Assembly (NCBI RefSeq): GCF_004193775.1
Contig: NC_041011.1
Location: 46,259,167 to 46,323,166 of the forward strand
Reading direction: 5' to 3'
Source: Glycine soja
Taxonomy: Eukaryota; Streptophyta; Magnoliopsida; Fabales; Fabaceae
DNA length: 64,000 nucleotides
This document shows positions 12,695 through 25,312 of this stretch, piece by piece (positions within the stretch are counted from its first letter, which is position 1; every line of letters begins with the position of its first letter). The notes below the pieces were generated by a model. The model ran no database searches, was not told the origin of the DNA, and worked only from the letters and a program-made list of their open reading frames with translations. The position numbers were made by a program, and so were the translations under genes.

Positions 12695-12899
12695 AGCCAC
12701 AGATTGAAAGCCCAACGGAACCTGAATGCTCCACTTGAGAGGAAAATTAAAAGAAAAAAGAAAAAAAAATTGCGATGAGGAAGAGAACATGGGAGGGGGA
12801 AGTGAAATGCTTATGCGAAGAAGCTTAACTCTGTGTCCTTGCTGTTGAAACACAGCAGAAGCATATTTGGTCAACCCCACTGTTACTACCGTCCATTTG

Positions 12900-14940
12900 G
12901 AGGGTTAATGTTGTGTGGGGCCACTTCTTATCGCCTCGTTTCTGCATCCGTCAATCAGAGCCGTTGGTTGGGTGGTCTTTCATGGATCAGGAGAGGGTCC
13001 CACCGCACAATTCTAACTGGGATGAATGAAGTTTGTTCTTTTTTTAATCCTGTTTATTGATATGAGATTATTTTCGTAAAAAAAGAAATAATAAATCTTC
13101 TATGAATAATTATTTTCGTTAAAATTAATTAGGATTGAAGAACCAAGAGACACAAGGCTCTATGTCTTATTGTTGGTTAGTTTGTTTGAATGGACATGCA
13201 TTGCATATGAATAATTTGACTTTTGACTTTAAAAAATGAAAGCGTGTGTTGTAAATGGTTGAGGCAGGTTCCTGTAGAGGCAACTGAAAGCGGTGAGCTT
13301 CCATGAAGGTACGTTGCTCCCTACAAATGTGGCTTTGTTTCTCCTTTTCATGTACAAAGTTGGCCACGTAAATACTAAATACATAGATTGTGTAAGTCAA
13401 AATAATGTCTTGAGATTAAATTATGATTTATGTGGATAGATAAAACATAATTGAGAAAAAATATATCACTACACATAATTAGATAGGATTATGCAAGATT
13501 AACGACAAGCAAAAAGTCGATAGATATATATATTTCATACTACATAATATGATTAAAAACAAACGAATAAGTTGAAAATTCTCATTCATTGAGACATCGC
13601 TACTAAATGAAACTAGTTGATGGTGTCAAATCAATATTTCCTTGGTAACATTCCTCTTAAAAGTATATTAAGGCATTATTAATGACTAAAAACTAGTGTT
13701 CCTATAACTAGTCCATTGAAAAGAAAAAAAGAAATTGCTACCACTAATATTTGGCCATTATTCGTTGAATCTGTTGTCTCACCTAATGGGAAGTTTCCAC
13801 TTTGTGAAAGATATATTTTTGTCTTCTTCAAGCATGTTAGAGTCTGTTCATCTCCATTATTATGTAAACAATGATAAACTGAGGCATACGCGTGTCTTGA
13901 TTCAAAAAGAAGCCAATGTCCAATCATTTAATCCGAATGGGGGAAGATAGAGATAGGAATCGAAGATTGAGGCTGAGAAGTGCTGGAACTGTTGAGCTGA
14001 GGTGAGAAGTGAGAATAAATAATCTTCTATTGAATTTTAACCTTATCATATGAAAATAGTGAGTTTGTTTTTAACAAGTTTTTATAATTTGTAATGACAC
14101 CTCATTTTATATATCTATCAATAGAAAAATAAATACTTTACAAGACCTTAATGTAATTAAAAATTCTCAAGAACCTGAAGGAAATATAATTGTATCTTTA
14201 TTTTATTATTTTGTGGCAGTAGAAAGGAAGATAACACAAAAGTGAAGTTATTGTTTTTGTAAATTATTTAAGTTTTACTATTAGTCTATTTTTGTGGATA
14301 AAGTTCCACTAACATCAAACATCCGTCAAAGAGATACTTTTTTTTTTCTTTTTTCTTTTTTAAAAAAAAGTTCATATAAAAAAAAGTTCATACTTTTACC
14401 CTGTTATTCAATCATAAATTATAATATATAATAAGTTCATTAATTTTTAAAACTACTTAAAAGTCATACGGAGTACCTAATTTCTAATTGATTATCGGTG
14501 TAAAAAAAATACTAGAAATTGAACCTTTTGTTTTGCTAGTATAACAATATTCTAGACTTTTAGTGGTTGAAGGACAAAGTGGAGGCCCAGATCCAGAGCA
14601 CGGCCATCAATGATTCAAACATATGATATAAGCAATGACGAAATGACAAGATGATGAAAGAATCACTTTAACCAGGCACAAAAAGGACCATTTAAAAAAA
14701 ATAAAGGAATTTTCACGAGTTAATACAACATCAGCACCAGAGCAAAAAGCTTTGGTAACCCATTAGAGAATTGAGCACTTTCAAGTTTCAATTTCAACTA
14801 CATTTCCCAGCACTAGTATGCCTCAGCTAGTAATTAGTAACTACACCAATAGAGCCAAAATTCCTTCCAACACAACCCAGTTATTGAAAACTATGTATTT
14901 AACTAAGCCATATTCATAGTGTGAGTTGATACAGTGGCAC
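12900..14940. other. Intergenic spacer, nothing recognised
   Basis: AT-rich DNA between the STOP1 promoter side and the 3' end of the PYG7-like gene. Short open frames (for example 13167-13400 and 13679-13950) show no domain, splice context or conserved motif. The final few hundred bases probably include the PYG7 3' UTR. Confidence 0.6.
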
Positions 14941-17900
14941 TTATTTCTTCTCTGTTGACTTGATGACAGTAACTCCTTTGGTTGCATCAACAAGTCCCTT
15001 CAAAGAATCTCTTCTAGGCCGGGCAACCTTGTTGTTAGGATCAAATAGTAGGACTTCTTCAAATGACTTCAGAGCAGACTTGTAGTCTTTTTTACTCTCA
15101 AAGGCATCACCGAGATTGTTCCAAGCTGTGACATAGCCTGGTTGAAGCTTGACAGCTGTCTCAAATTGAGCAATTCCTTTGTCAACTTTCCCATCGCGGA
15201 CATAGCTCACACCAAGAGCGTTGTAAACCTATAGATGTGTTGGATGATGTGATCATTACCAAAGTTATTAACAAGTCATATCAGAATCATGAGCAACATA
15301 CTAACTGACACAATCTTTATTTAACAGAATCTTCATTGTTGATAAAAGTTTATTGAAAACTACAAAATCATGAGTGGAGACTCATTAAATAAAGAGTGAA
15401 ACCTACATAATTTTGTGATTTCAGTTAATAATAGTGTGTTTTAAAGAGTATATATACTAAAGAATGTTTTACAAGTATTTCTTTATAAGAATAGGTCAAT
15501 AGTGGTAGAATATTATTGACTAGAACTCAACGGCAGAAAGATGCTATTATTCTCCTATTTTTAAAGTAAATTCAAATTTAATTTACTTTGTTAGCAATCA
15601 AACAAGTCATCTAACCTGGGCAAGATCCGGATTATCCCCATCCCATTTCTCAATTGCTTGAAGCAAGAACTTGGTAGCAGCAGGGTAAAATTTCCTGCGC
15701 AGCATCACTGCACCAAGTTCAAAAAGCTCAGTTGCACCAGCATCACCACTTCTTACTTGCTCCTGAGATAATGGCAGAAAATGAGTAAGGACAAACTGAC
15801 AAAGGATCATAAAACAACTAGTTCCAACTGGCTTGTCCAGTTGTGCTTGTGTATAAGCTCTATTATGGTACCAAACCAGAGAAAAAACCTCATACGTCTA
15901 ACATAAAATTCAGGGTATAATATATTTTGAGGTTAGTACTTAGTACCATATGTCTTGCTCAAGATCTAAAGGACCAAAAGGAAGATGCATAGGCTCTTAC
16001 CTGCAACTCTTTGGCAGATAGGTCGAGTTCTCTGCGGACAAGAACTTGGCGAATCACAAAGAAAGTCCCACTCCCTAGCAAACCCAATAGCAATATCAAG
16101 TATATTAGTTGGATGCTTAAATCAAACAACTCTCCAACCTCATATATCTCATTTATTCTTGCTGAGCTGCTTGCACATGAAACATCAGGAGAAATCACTG
16201 ATATAGTTTGTCCAAAGAGGAATGCTGAAACCCATTTGGATGATCTTTCCCTGTCATCAATATCTTTGGTTGTAAAGTCACTCACTGAAAATCCAGCAAG
16301 GCAAAATTAAAATGGGAAATGTCTCAATTGACTATTGCAATTTTGAAACAAAATTGAAGACATTTGCCCAAATGTTAGAACCAAGTTTAACACAATGCTT
16401 AGTATTAACAAGGTGCACAAATTTTTTATTGATTTTACTCTCAGCAATTTTAATATTAACAATAATCAGTATAATTAATTTTAATGGAATTGGAAATATC
16501 ACAATTCTTATTGCCACCTAGAGCTGTCAAATTGAGTCAAATCCATTTCAATTGTTTGGCCCATTGTAGTTTGTACCTTTCTTAAAGACAGGTTCAATCC
16601 ATAAATTATTACCCACCTCCCTAAACCCACAGGTCGTTCAAGTTGGTTGGCTATCTTATCCAACAAAAGAATGTTAAAATAATTTTTATGGTGGTTAAAC
16701 TAGGCCAATTATGCAGGTGAACTTCATGGCCTGTTCAACCAAGTAGTCTAGATTTAGATTTACTTTTATGACTTATTCAAGTATTGTTCTTAATTGAAAT
16801 CCTAATTCTTGTTTATACTGAATACCCTAGAGAAGAAGAATTATACTTTTATGGTCTTTTAATAGTTACTGATTGTTTTGATTATTTATCTAGGTGGACC
16901 TATTTAAATGGGGTGAGTTAGACAGTTTGTTGAACTGCAAATTGAATTGGAATTACTTGTCCTCTTTTCTGTCTATCCAAATAAAACATGACATGCAATG
17001 AAAAATAATATTTTACTTCCAAGCTGTTAATTTTTTTGTTTTTGTTTTTGGAGAAGAGATATTTTTTAAATTGGTGGGATAGGAAAGAGAACAAGAAATG
17101 GGGACAGGTGATATGGTTCCCTGCAAATTAAGATGGCCACCCATCCCCAAACCCATGATGTATCATGGATGGTTGACTCATTGAGCAGCTTGAATGTCAG
17201 CTATAAGAAAAAAGAATTCAAACATCCATTATCAAAAGATAAATTAAGAAAAGAAAAGGATAGGGGGTATCAAATTACACAAAAAGGGTCAGTAAAATAC
17301 TTCAAATAAGTTAAATAACATAGATTAAACCAAGTCAATTAGTAGAACATGGTCAGACACAGATGGGGATCCTCTCAACTAGAAAACAGGTACGTCCATT
17401 TCACTACATTATATACAGTTAAATCAACCTACAAACTTTTGTCAATCTAAATGCAGAGCTGACACGATATAATTTATCCTGTGGTTCATCCCAAGTCCCA
17501 ACAAGGTTCATGATCATTTCCTTTATGTTTTTTTTTTCTTTTATCTTGGCATAATATTGGAATATTTGTTGATCATTATATAATACAATGCTTCAGAGAT
17601 TTATCAAAATTTGAGCATGATAACATCAGAATCATCAGATGGCCAATTTTTACAGAAACAACAGCCTGCACGGAAACTTGATATCAGCAAAACCATATAC
17701 TAGTACTTTGTATCATGACAAAACTTGCCATTTTTTCTATAAAATACATGACACCATCTCACTCATGTTATGGAAAAACATGTTAAGAATAAGAAAATTA
17801 ATAACAGAGAACAGGGAATTACTCATAGATTGCTTGTTGAAAAGGAATACCGTTGGCATTTTCCTCTGAAACTTCTGTCTTCGTCCACGATGGAAGGAAA

Positions 17901-18796
17901 AGTTAGTATCCAGAACTTAGGTGTGAAAAATTACTGATAAATAAAATGCTAAATTTTGCTGTAAAACACGTGAAAGCTAAACAACCTGCAGCAAACTCCT
18001 GCTATTCATTGCATCAAGGTTGTCTCCATGTCGAATGGATCCTGTTTGCTGACTTCCCGAAGCTTTTATCTTTCTGTAAATAGTTTCAAGTTAACAATCA
18101 CCCATGCCATCATACCATACTAAAGAAATAAGAGACTCTAAGAGGGTAACAAAACTGAATGTCTTGAATACGAGAATATATATCACACTACAAGTCTGGG
18201 AATTCATTTCCCTCCACACTCCTACATAAAACACTCAATTAAAACAAGAGAAATGCTAGCAACACACACTCTAATACACTATTTCTAACATACTCTCTAA
18301 TATTAACTGAAATTAGTTACAAATCACAAAATTATATCAGTTTCAAGATCCTTATTAGTAGTCAATGAAACTTGGAGAAAAAAACTTAGTAGTCGCCAAT
18401 TACACAGTTACCCAATTCAGTACTCCCTCAAACAACATTAGCCACTAACACTAACAGTTTTAAATGAAGCATTGAAGAAAGAGCAGAATGAAGCACCCCA
18501 TTAACCCACGATACTCAAGCTCAAATCGTTTTCAACCAAGAGACAAAAAAAAGGTGGAAAATTAAAGAAAGAGATAGGAAATGAGATTACTTTACAGAGC
18601 ATGAGTAACTAGGAGGAGCTGAGAATTGGGAAGGCCGCGAAGTAGTGAGTTTGGAAGGGAATTGGTTGCAGGTAAGGGTGAAGGGAAAAGATTCATTGAT
18701 GGGTCTGGTGGGGAATTTGGATGGGAAGAGAGTGGAAAGAGAAGGAGTAGAAGAGGAGGGGAGAACGAGGAAGTGAGTGAAAACGGAACCACCCAT
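14941..18796 (-). CDS. PYG7: PYG7-like plastid TPR protein (photosystem I assembly)
   Basis: Minus-strand exons: 18591-18796, 17986-18073, 17823-17874, 16001-16284, 15616-15762, 14941-15228. They join in one frame to 354 aa. The N-terminus ([11 protein letters not shown].., Ser/Pro-rich) looks like a plastid transit peptide. Exon 4 carries a membrane segment ([20 protein letters not shown]) followed by [17 protein letters not shown]. Exons 5-6 carry TPR units ([59 protein letters not shown]). Arabidopsis PYG7 is a thylakoid TPR protein needed for photosystem I accumulation and is somewhat shorter, as I recall. Exons 2-3 are the least certain because they have few family landmarks, though all phases agree. 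Apparently intact. Confidence 0.85.
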
Positions 18797-18799
18797 CTT

Positions 18800-20620
18800 C
18801 GTTTCTGCTTTTGCTTCTGTTCCGGTTTGGGTTATCCTGCTCCAGCAAGTAATGCCACCTCGGACGGGAACATCATTGTTACACTACCTTCTTCATTTAT
18901 CCTTTTTAGTTATAATAATTCTTCAATAAATCCTCATACAAATTGTTCTATTACTTATAGAAAAAGTATTAAAGAAAAAATAAATATATTTGAAGTTAAT
19001 TGTTCTATTATTTTATATAAAAAATTTATTATATTGATTTTTTTTGTCATTCTACATTATCACAGATATAATCAATTTTATTAATAATTATTTTTTATTA
19101 AATAATCTTACAAATCATCTTTAATAAAAAAAAATTATTCTTTAATCATGATTTTTTATTTATAAAACTCAAATCGAGATTTTACTTAAAAAGAAAAATC
19201 AAATAAAATTCCATTATATTGGTTGAGATTAAGTTTGATGTTACTAGAGTTAATTTCTTTTAATGAAGTTTAAATATTTGAGTACCATGTTAATGATAAA
19301 TATATAAATAATAAAATTGGTTAAACCCTTCCTGCTTTTCGATGGGCTGGAATTGCTCTCCCGAACCCAATTCAATCTATAGCCGATATATGGCAGTAAT
19401 TGTTAAAGGATGTTACTATTTGTAATTCCTTGTATTACTTCTTCACCTCCCTTCTATATTTTCTTAACAAATTTAACATAAATAGCCTTAATCTTACTAA
19501 TTAAGGCCTTTGTTAAATGATAATTTTTTTCTGTAACCACTTAATTAAGGCCTTTGCATATCCAGTGAGATCTTGATGTATCTCAATAAACTTCTAAGAC
19601 TTGATTATACTTAAAGATTATTGCTTTTTTCCAAATATAAATTGCCAATTCAGCTACATTTATTGATGCATTACTCAATATAATAAGCTCCATTCCTCCC
19701 CTTTTTTTGGGTCTTAAATAGCCTTACTAACATTTATGTATAAGATACATTTTTTTTAAAAGACAAAAATTGCATTATTTTATTTATAATATAAAATAAG
19801 AGCTTAACGATTATATTATAATTACCATGTTAAAAATTAGCATGAAATATTATTCTAAAGTAGTTAACAGTTATAAATTTTTATTAATTGTATTATAAAT
19901 TATTCATATTTATTGTGTAATGTATGCTTAGAATTTAAAAATAAATTTAATTAGACTGTTTAATATTATATAGTTTTTTTTGCTTTAAATGTTATTTTTA
20001 AGTCAAAATTTATTAAATACTTGTTTTTGATTTTAATATATGAAATAAAGAACAAATGAGAAGTAAAAGTAATTTTTTTCTCAAAACTAACTATTTTAAA
20101 ACCTCATTTTTTAAAAAAGTTTTTCATTTAAATAAACTATTTATTTATTTATTTATTACAATAATTCTTACATTTTTTTATACATACAATACAATAAATT
20201 CGTATACTCTCGAATGTATGATAATTAAAATCTTATATTATTAGTTTCTTAATTTCTTTTTTAATACAGATAATTAAACTCTTATAATTTATACTCTCAT
20301 ATTTCTCTTTTTCTTTTCTTTTTTTCGATACAAATTTCTCTTTTTCTTCTATAAGAACAAATTTAGTGAAGGAAATAATAGTATTAGTGAGAGAGTAACA
20401 GGATCCAAATCAAAATGTTAGAGATGACCCATTATGGACTATGGTCCAGAACAGTGAATAGACGTTAGTTACATTGAGCGCTATGATGGTTGGAGTTGGA
20501 ACCTCCGTCTTCTTTCGATGAATTCGAGGAAATCCTTTTCTACTTAATTAACACTTAACAAACACACAATCTCATTTTGTTTCTCTTCAATCCAAACGCA
20601 TTCACATTCACATTCAATCA
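18800..20620. other. Divergent promoter region between PYG7 and plastid E2
   Basis: An 1.8-kb spacer separates two divergently transcribed plastid-protein genes. It is AT-rich with poly-T runs. No clear TATA box at normal distance was found for either gene. An open frame at 18626-19084 (+) is antisense to PYG7 exon 1 and not credible. Confidence 0.5.
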
Positions 20621-23600
20621 ATGATGGCTCAGCTTCTCCACACTCCCTTCATCCCTTCCTCCTCCTCCGCGCTCCGCCGCGCCGCCACCATTCCCCACCG
20701 CAAAACGACCTCTCGCCTCGTCGTTCGGGCCAAGATCCGGGAGATTTTCATGCCGGCACTGAGCTCCACCATGACCGAGGGCAAAATCGTCTCCTGGACC
20801 AAATCCGAAGGCGACAAGCTCTCCAAGGGCGACAGCGTCGTCGTCGTCGAGTCCGACAAGGCCGACATGGACGTCGAGACCTTCTACGACGGCTACCTCG
20901 CCGCCATCGTCGTCGAGGAAGGCGGCGTCGCCGCCGTCGGATCCCCCATCGCATTCCTTGCCGAGACCGAGGACGAGATTCCTCAAGCCAAGTCCAAAGC
21001 CTCTTCTTCTTCCTCTTCCTCTTCCGCACCTGCACCAGCACCAGCACCAGCACCAGCACCAGCACAAGCACCGCCAGTGGAATCTCAACCGGAAAAGGTT
21101 GCGGCGCCAGTCGCAGCTGCGGTTTCAGCTCCGGTCATTGCGTCCAGTCATCCTGCTTCGGAGGGAGGGAAGAGGACTGTTGCTTCACCTTATGCGAAGA
21201 AGCTTGCCAAGGAGTTGAAGGTAGTTTTATAGTTAGTTAGGTCTCTCCATGAACATTTATAAAGTTAAATGAACCAAACCTTTTTTATTAAGTTAAAATT
21301 AACGTATGCACCTTAGCATTTAAACAGGAGAACTTTTTTAAAAGTTGGAGAGGAGAAGTTGGTTTTAACTTGTACGACAAGTTTAATTTATTTTGCCTTC
21401 TTATTTTCTTCTCCCGTAAGTGTTTACGAAGAAAATTATCCAAACAAGATCTTAGTTACAATTTTTCTCATTGTATCACACGGACATTTTATACTTTTTC
21501 TGATTCTTTTCAATTCTCTCTGCTTGTTTGGGCTCTTCACTTGTTTCCCAACAGGTGGAGTTGGGGAGGATTGTGGGGACTGGACCGATGGGGAGGATTG
21601 TGGCTAAAGATGTTGAGGCATTTGCGGCGGCAGGTAATGTTGCAGCGGCAGCACCGGCACCGGGGAAGAGTGCAGCACCTGCCGGGATGGAGTTGGGATC
21701 CGTGGTGCCTTTCACCACAATGCAGAGTGCTGTGAGTAGGAACATGCTGGAGAGTTTGGCGGTTCCCACTTTCAGAGTTGGTTACACCATCACCACGGAT
21801 GCACTCGATGCCTTGTACAAGAAGGTGAGCTTTGAATGTGCAATGCATTGACTCCTTTGAGGGTGTTTGTTTTTAGTTGCCGTACTAGTTGACTAAATCA
21901 CATGGATAATGTTGGTTTTCTTTTCAATGCTTGTTTTTTTTTTCCTGTGTTGTTGTTTGATGTTGCAATCACATTGGTACCTTTAGAGATTAACACTCAC
22001 CTGAAAATATTGGTGAAGTGAAAAAGGAATTCACAAACTTTGTAGTTTGTATGTAGTACTATATGTGAATATCCTATCACAAAGACAATATCATGTCATA
22101 TGATTGTGATTGTTGTTAGATGAATATCACATTGGTTCTTTTGAGATTTCAGTAAACTTTGTGTCTAATATCACATGTTATTTGAACATGCTGCTGGCAG
22201 TTTATGATAATTTGATATCTTCAGTTTTTCAAACGATTTCTATGAGTACCTTGGACTTCCGGATTCATACCCAAACTGTTAATATATGTCTATTGATTGA
22301 TTCTATTTTATAAAATTTCAGATCAAGTCAAAGGGAGTCACAATGACAGCATTGCTTGCTAAGGCTACTGCACTTGCGCTGGTTAAACACCCTGTTATGA
22401 ACTCTAGTTGTAGAGATGGTAATAGCTTTACATATAATAGCAGCATCAATATTGCTGTTGCTGTGGCTATAGATGGCGGATTGATTACACCAGTGCTTCA
22501 GGGTGCTGATAAGGTTTACCAATACTCTAATTTAAGCAGCTTCTAATCTCCCCACCTCCTGCTTTTCTAATATAAGATGGTTCTTTATTGTAAAATGGTA
22601 TATTTATTTGATGTATATTGTAGATTGATGTCTATTCATTGTCAAGAAAGTGGAAGGAGTTGGTTGACAAGGCCAGAGCGAAGCAGCTTCAACCTCATGA
22701 ATACAACACTGGTATAGTAATTACATACTTGTATTTTATTGGGTTTCTGTTGTATATTAATGAATGAATTTTCCAATTTAAAATTGAATCCTTAAAAATT
22801 GTAGGTAGGCACTAGGGATATTGATAGTTGATTTGATATTAATTATCTTAACAGGGTATCGTTGTCCAAAAGAAAAGAATAGCTCAGCGCTTTAAAAAAT
22901 GAATGAAAGTAGTGGAGTTCAAGTTCAAGGACCCTATTGAAACAAAAAAAAATAAAAATTTAGGGACCTATTTAAAAATGACACAGTTTCAGGACCTTAT
23001 TAAAAAAATATGAATCTCTGCAGGCCAGTATCCTCACCCCTGCAGGTTCTAAACTAGTCAGAGAACCTAAGAATACTGAGTTTAGAACCTTTAGAAGTGA
23101 GAATACTAGCTTGCAAAGGTGAGAATACTGGCTTGCAAAGGTTGGTAATTTTTTAATTATATCCCTGAATTATTTTTCATTTTTAACTAGATCCCTGAAG
23201 TATTCTTTATTCTTCAATTGGATCCCTGAACTTGTATTTATTTTTTAATTAGGTTCAAATGCAAGTTCAAGGACTCAATCAAAACAAAAAAGAAATAGGA
23301 CCCAATAAAACAATTGGTAAAAGTCCAGGGACCCGCAGAGTTATTAAACCATCTTAAAATCTTAGGTCTGACTTTACTTGAGTACAAGAAACATATTTAT
23401 AAACTTTGGGAGTTCCCGCGCCCCCCCCTCCTAATCAGACATTATAGTATTATACAACTGTAATTGATGTTCTACATTCTATCAGTTCTTTTGGCATTTG
23501 AAATTTCAAATTCAGTTTAATTAAAATTGGATTTCTAACTGCTCCTTTTACCACTACATAGAATTATTGCCCACTAACTGCTCCTTTTACCACTATATAG

Positions 23601-24402
23601 AATTATTGCCCACTCTTTCTCTTATTATTCTGTGACATTGTTTGCAATTTAATGGAACCACTGGAACTCATGGTGCTGTTGTTGCCTTGGTCCATCTTGT
23701 GTGGACTATAAGTGTTGACTAGTTCAGTTCTCCCTGATATATTTGCTTGTATTGTTCCTGTCATGTGGATCTCTTGAAGAAGCAGGATACAGATATATGA
23801 TATTTACCCAGAGAAAATATCTCCTTGTTATGGTTGAATCCAATTGGGCCAAGTTAAGGAGTCTGATTCTGATATTTTCCAGGCCCCACTGATTGCTTTT
23901 TATTTTTTATAGGTACTTTCACTCTGTCCAATCTGGGAATGTTTGGTGTTGATCGCTTTGATGCTATTCTGCCACCTGGAACTGTGAGTGTTTTACTCGT
24001 GCTCAAATATGGCAAGAGATTGACTAGTTGTTCCAATTAGAAGTTTAGAACAGTGATGGGAAACACGAATATGATCCTTCTCTGGATATATTTCTGTAGG
24101 GAGCAATAATGGCTGTTGGAGCATCGGAGCCCACTGTTGTGGCTACAAAGGATGGTCGCATTGGAATGAAGAACCAAATGCAGGTATGAGAGTCCAGACA
24201 TTTGTGTATCTAGGAGTATGACTTATTTATTGTTAGAAAAATGTAAATCCAGTTCCAGACTTCTGTTTACCATAACTGAAGAAATGCAAATTTGCAGGTC
24301 AATGTTACCGCTGATCATCGAGTAATCTATGGTGCTGATTTGGCTTCATTCTTGCAAACCCTGACCCAGATTATTGAGGACCCCAAAGATCTTACTTTCT
24401 AG
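20621..24402 (+). CDS. LTA2/EMB3003-like: Plastid pyruvate dehydrogenase E2 (dihydrolipoyl acetyltransferase)
   Basis: Exons: 20621-21220, 21555-21824, 22322-22513, 22624-22711, 23913-23983, 24100-24183, 24298-24402. They join to 469 aa, the usual length. After a Ser/Ala/Arg-rich transit peptide comes the lipoyl domain (about residues 40-118; lipoyl-Lys in ESDKADMDV). An Ala-Pro linker follows, encoded by a CCAGCA-type repeat near 21030-21075. Next is the E1/E3-binding domain (ASPYAKKLAKELKVELGRIVGTGPMGRI) and the acetyltransferase core ending in TADHRVIYGADLASFLQT. E2 transfers acetyl groups to CoA as the core of the plastid complex, supplying acetyl-CoA for fatty acid synthesis. The usual HxxxDG active-site motif reads HRVIYG here, as I recall for plastid E2s generally. 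The ATG is doubled (ATGATG); the first is used. Confidence 0.95.
22905..23345. repeat. Fold-back repeat in an E2 intron
   Basis: In intron 4 of the E2 gene, phrases such as 'gttcaagttcaaggaccct' and 'ggatccctgaacttg' occur in opposite orientation, along with repeated 'tatccctgaa', 'gatccctgaa' and 'agtccagggaccc'. This is the texture of dispersed non-autonomous repeats in legume introns. A short local duplication ('gaatactagcttgcaaagg') is near 23100. No coding content. Confidence 0.5.
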
Positions 24403-25044
24403 TCTCATTTTCCTAACAGTGAAAATGCGTTCCTTTTCTGGGTATGATTCCTCTCATCATGGTTGTGGGATTATTAATTGTTGACAAGAAGAAATCGAGG
24501 ACTCAATTGATATTCACTCGGGATTTTGCGAAGAACGGAAGAGTTTTGAATAGGAAAAGCTGAGCTATAGTTTCTTAAAATGATATTTTTAGTCGAATAT
24601 GTCATTTACATTTTTCTTTAATGCTGCCTGATTTTTTTTATTTTGTTTTTTGGGATGTTCATTATTGTCTAATAATGTCCATTATTTATGTAAGCTTATT
24701 TTTGGATTCTAAATCTTGAAAAGTGAAACTCAATGAACGTTGATTCTGTTATGGAACCAGGAAAGGTTAGTGATAAAGAAAATTGGTGCTCCAATATGAT
24801 TGTCAAAACATATTAATTCGATGGCAAAGACTAATAAAAGAGTAAATACGCATTCAATCTGGTTGCACTTAATCGAGGGAAACTTGGTATTGTTTCAGTA
24901 CTGAACATTTTTCAATGGAAAAACCTCTGTAGTCTGAGTTACTTGTCCAGAAATGTCGAAGGTTAGTAGAAAAATGTGAAAGAGTAAATCATTCAATTTG
25001 GTTACTTAAAAAATGTTATTTATGTTATTTTGGTTTTTGAAATT
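24403..25044. other. E2 3' UTR and spacer before the copia insertion
   Basis: AT-rich 3' flank. The copia element inserted about 640 bp after the E2 stop codon. No other gene is seen. Confidence 0.6.
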
Positions 25045-25049
25045 TTTTG

Positions 25050-25288
25050 TGTTGAAATTCTGTTTTCCTTTACTTTCATTTCATAGAATGAATTATACAA
25101 GCTTTTCAATCTTGTGATGGAAGGCTCTTATATATAGCCTTGATTCCTAACTGCAATGTAACTGCCACAGCTAAGCCTAACAGCATGACAGCTCAGCATA
25201 TACTACTATACCTACATTGTACAAGGTATTCATACAAGTATTCATATACATGACTATACTATCACTATACTTTTGGTATACTCTATTA
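25050..25288 (-). repeat. 3' LTR of the copia element
   Basis: 239 bp, apparently identical to the copy at 29759-29997 (constant offset of 4709 bp, no indels seen). It begins TGTTGAAATTCTG on the plus strand and is preceded by the target duplication TTTTG. Confidence 0.97.
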
Positions 25289-25299
25289 TTCCCCCCACA
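25289..25299 (-). promoter_or_regulatory. Polypurine tract of the copia element
   Basis: Read on the minus strand, TGTGGGGGGAA sits directly next to the 3' LTR, where plus-strand DNA synthesis is primed in LTR elements. Confidence 0.85.
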
Positions 25300-25312
25300 A
25301 ACTCAAGGAGAT

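Noticed and set aside
18626..19084. Plus-strand frame of 152 aa
   Set aside because: Lies antisense to PYG7 exon 1 and its promoter, ends in AT-rich low-complexity sequence, and has no motif.
20618..21088. Minus-strand frame of 156 aa opposite the E2 first exon
   Set aside because: The GC-rich codon pattern of E2 exon 1 leaves the opposite strand open; the Cys-Trp and Gly-Arg runs mirror the Ala-Pro linker.
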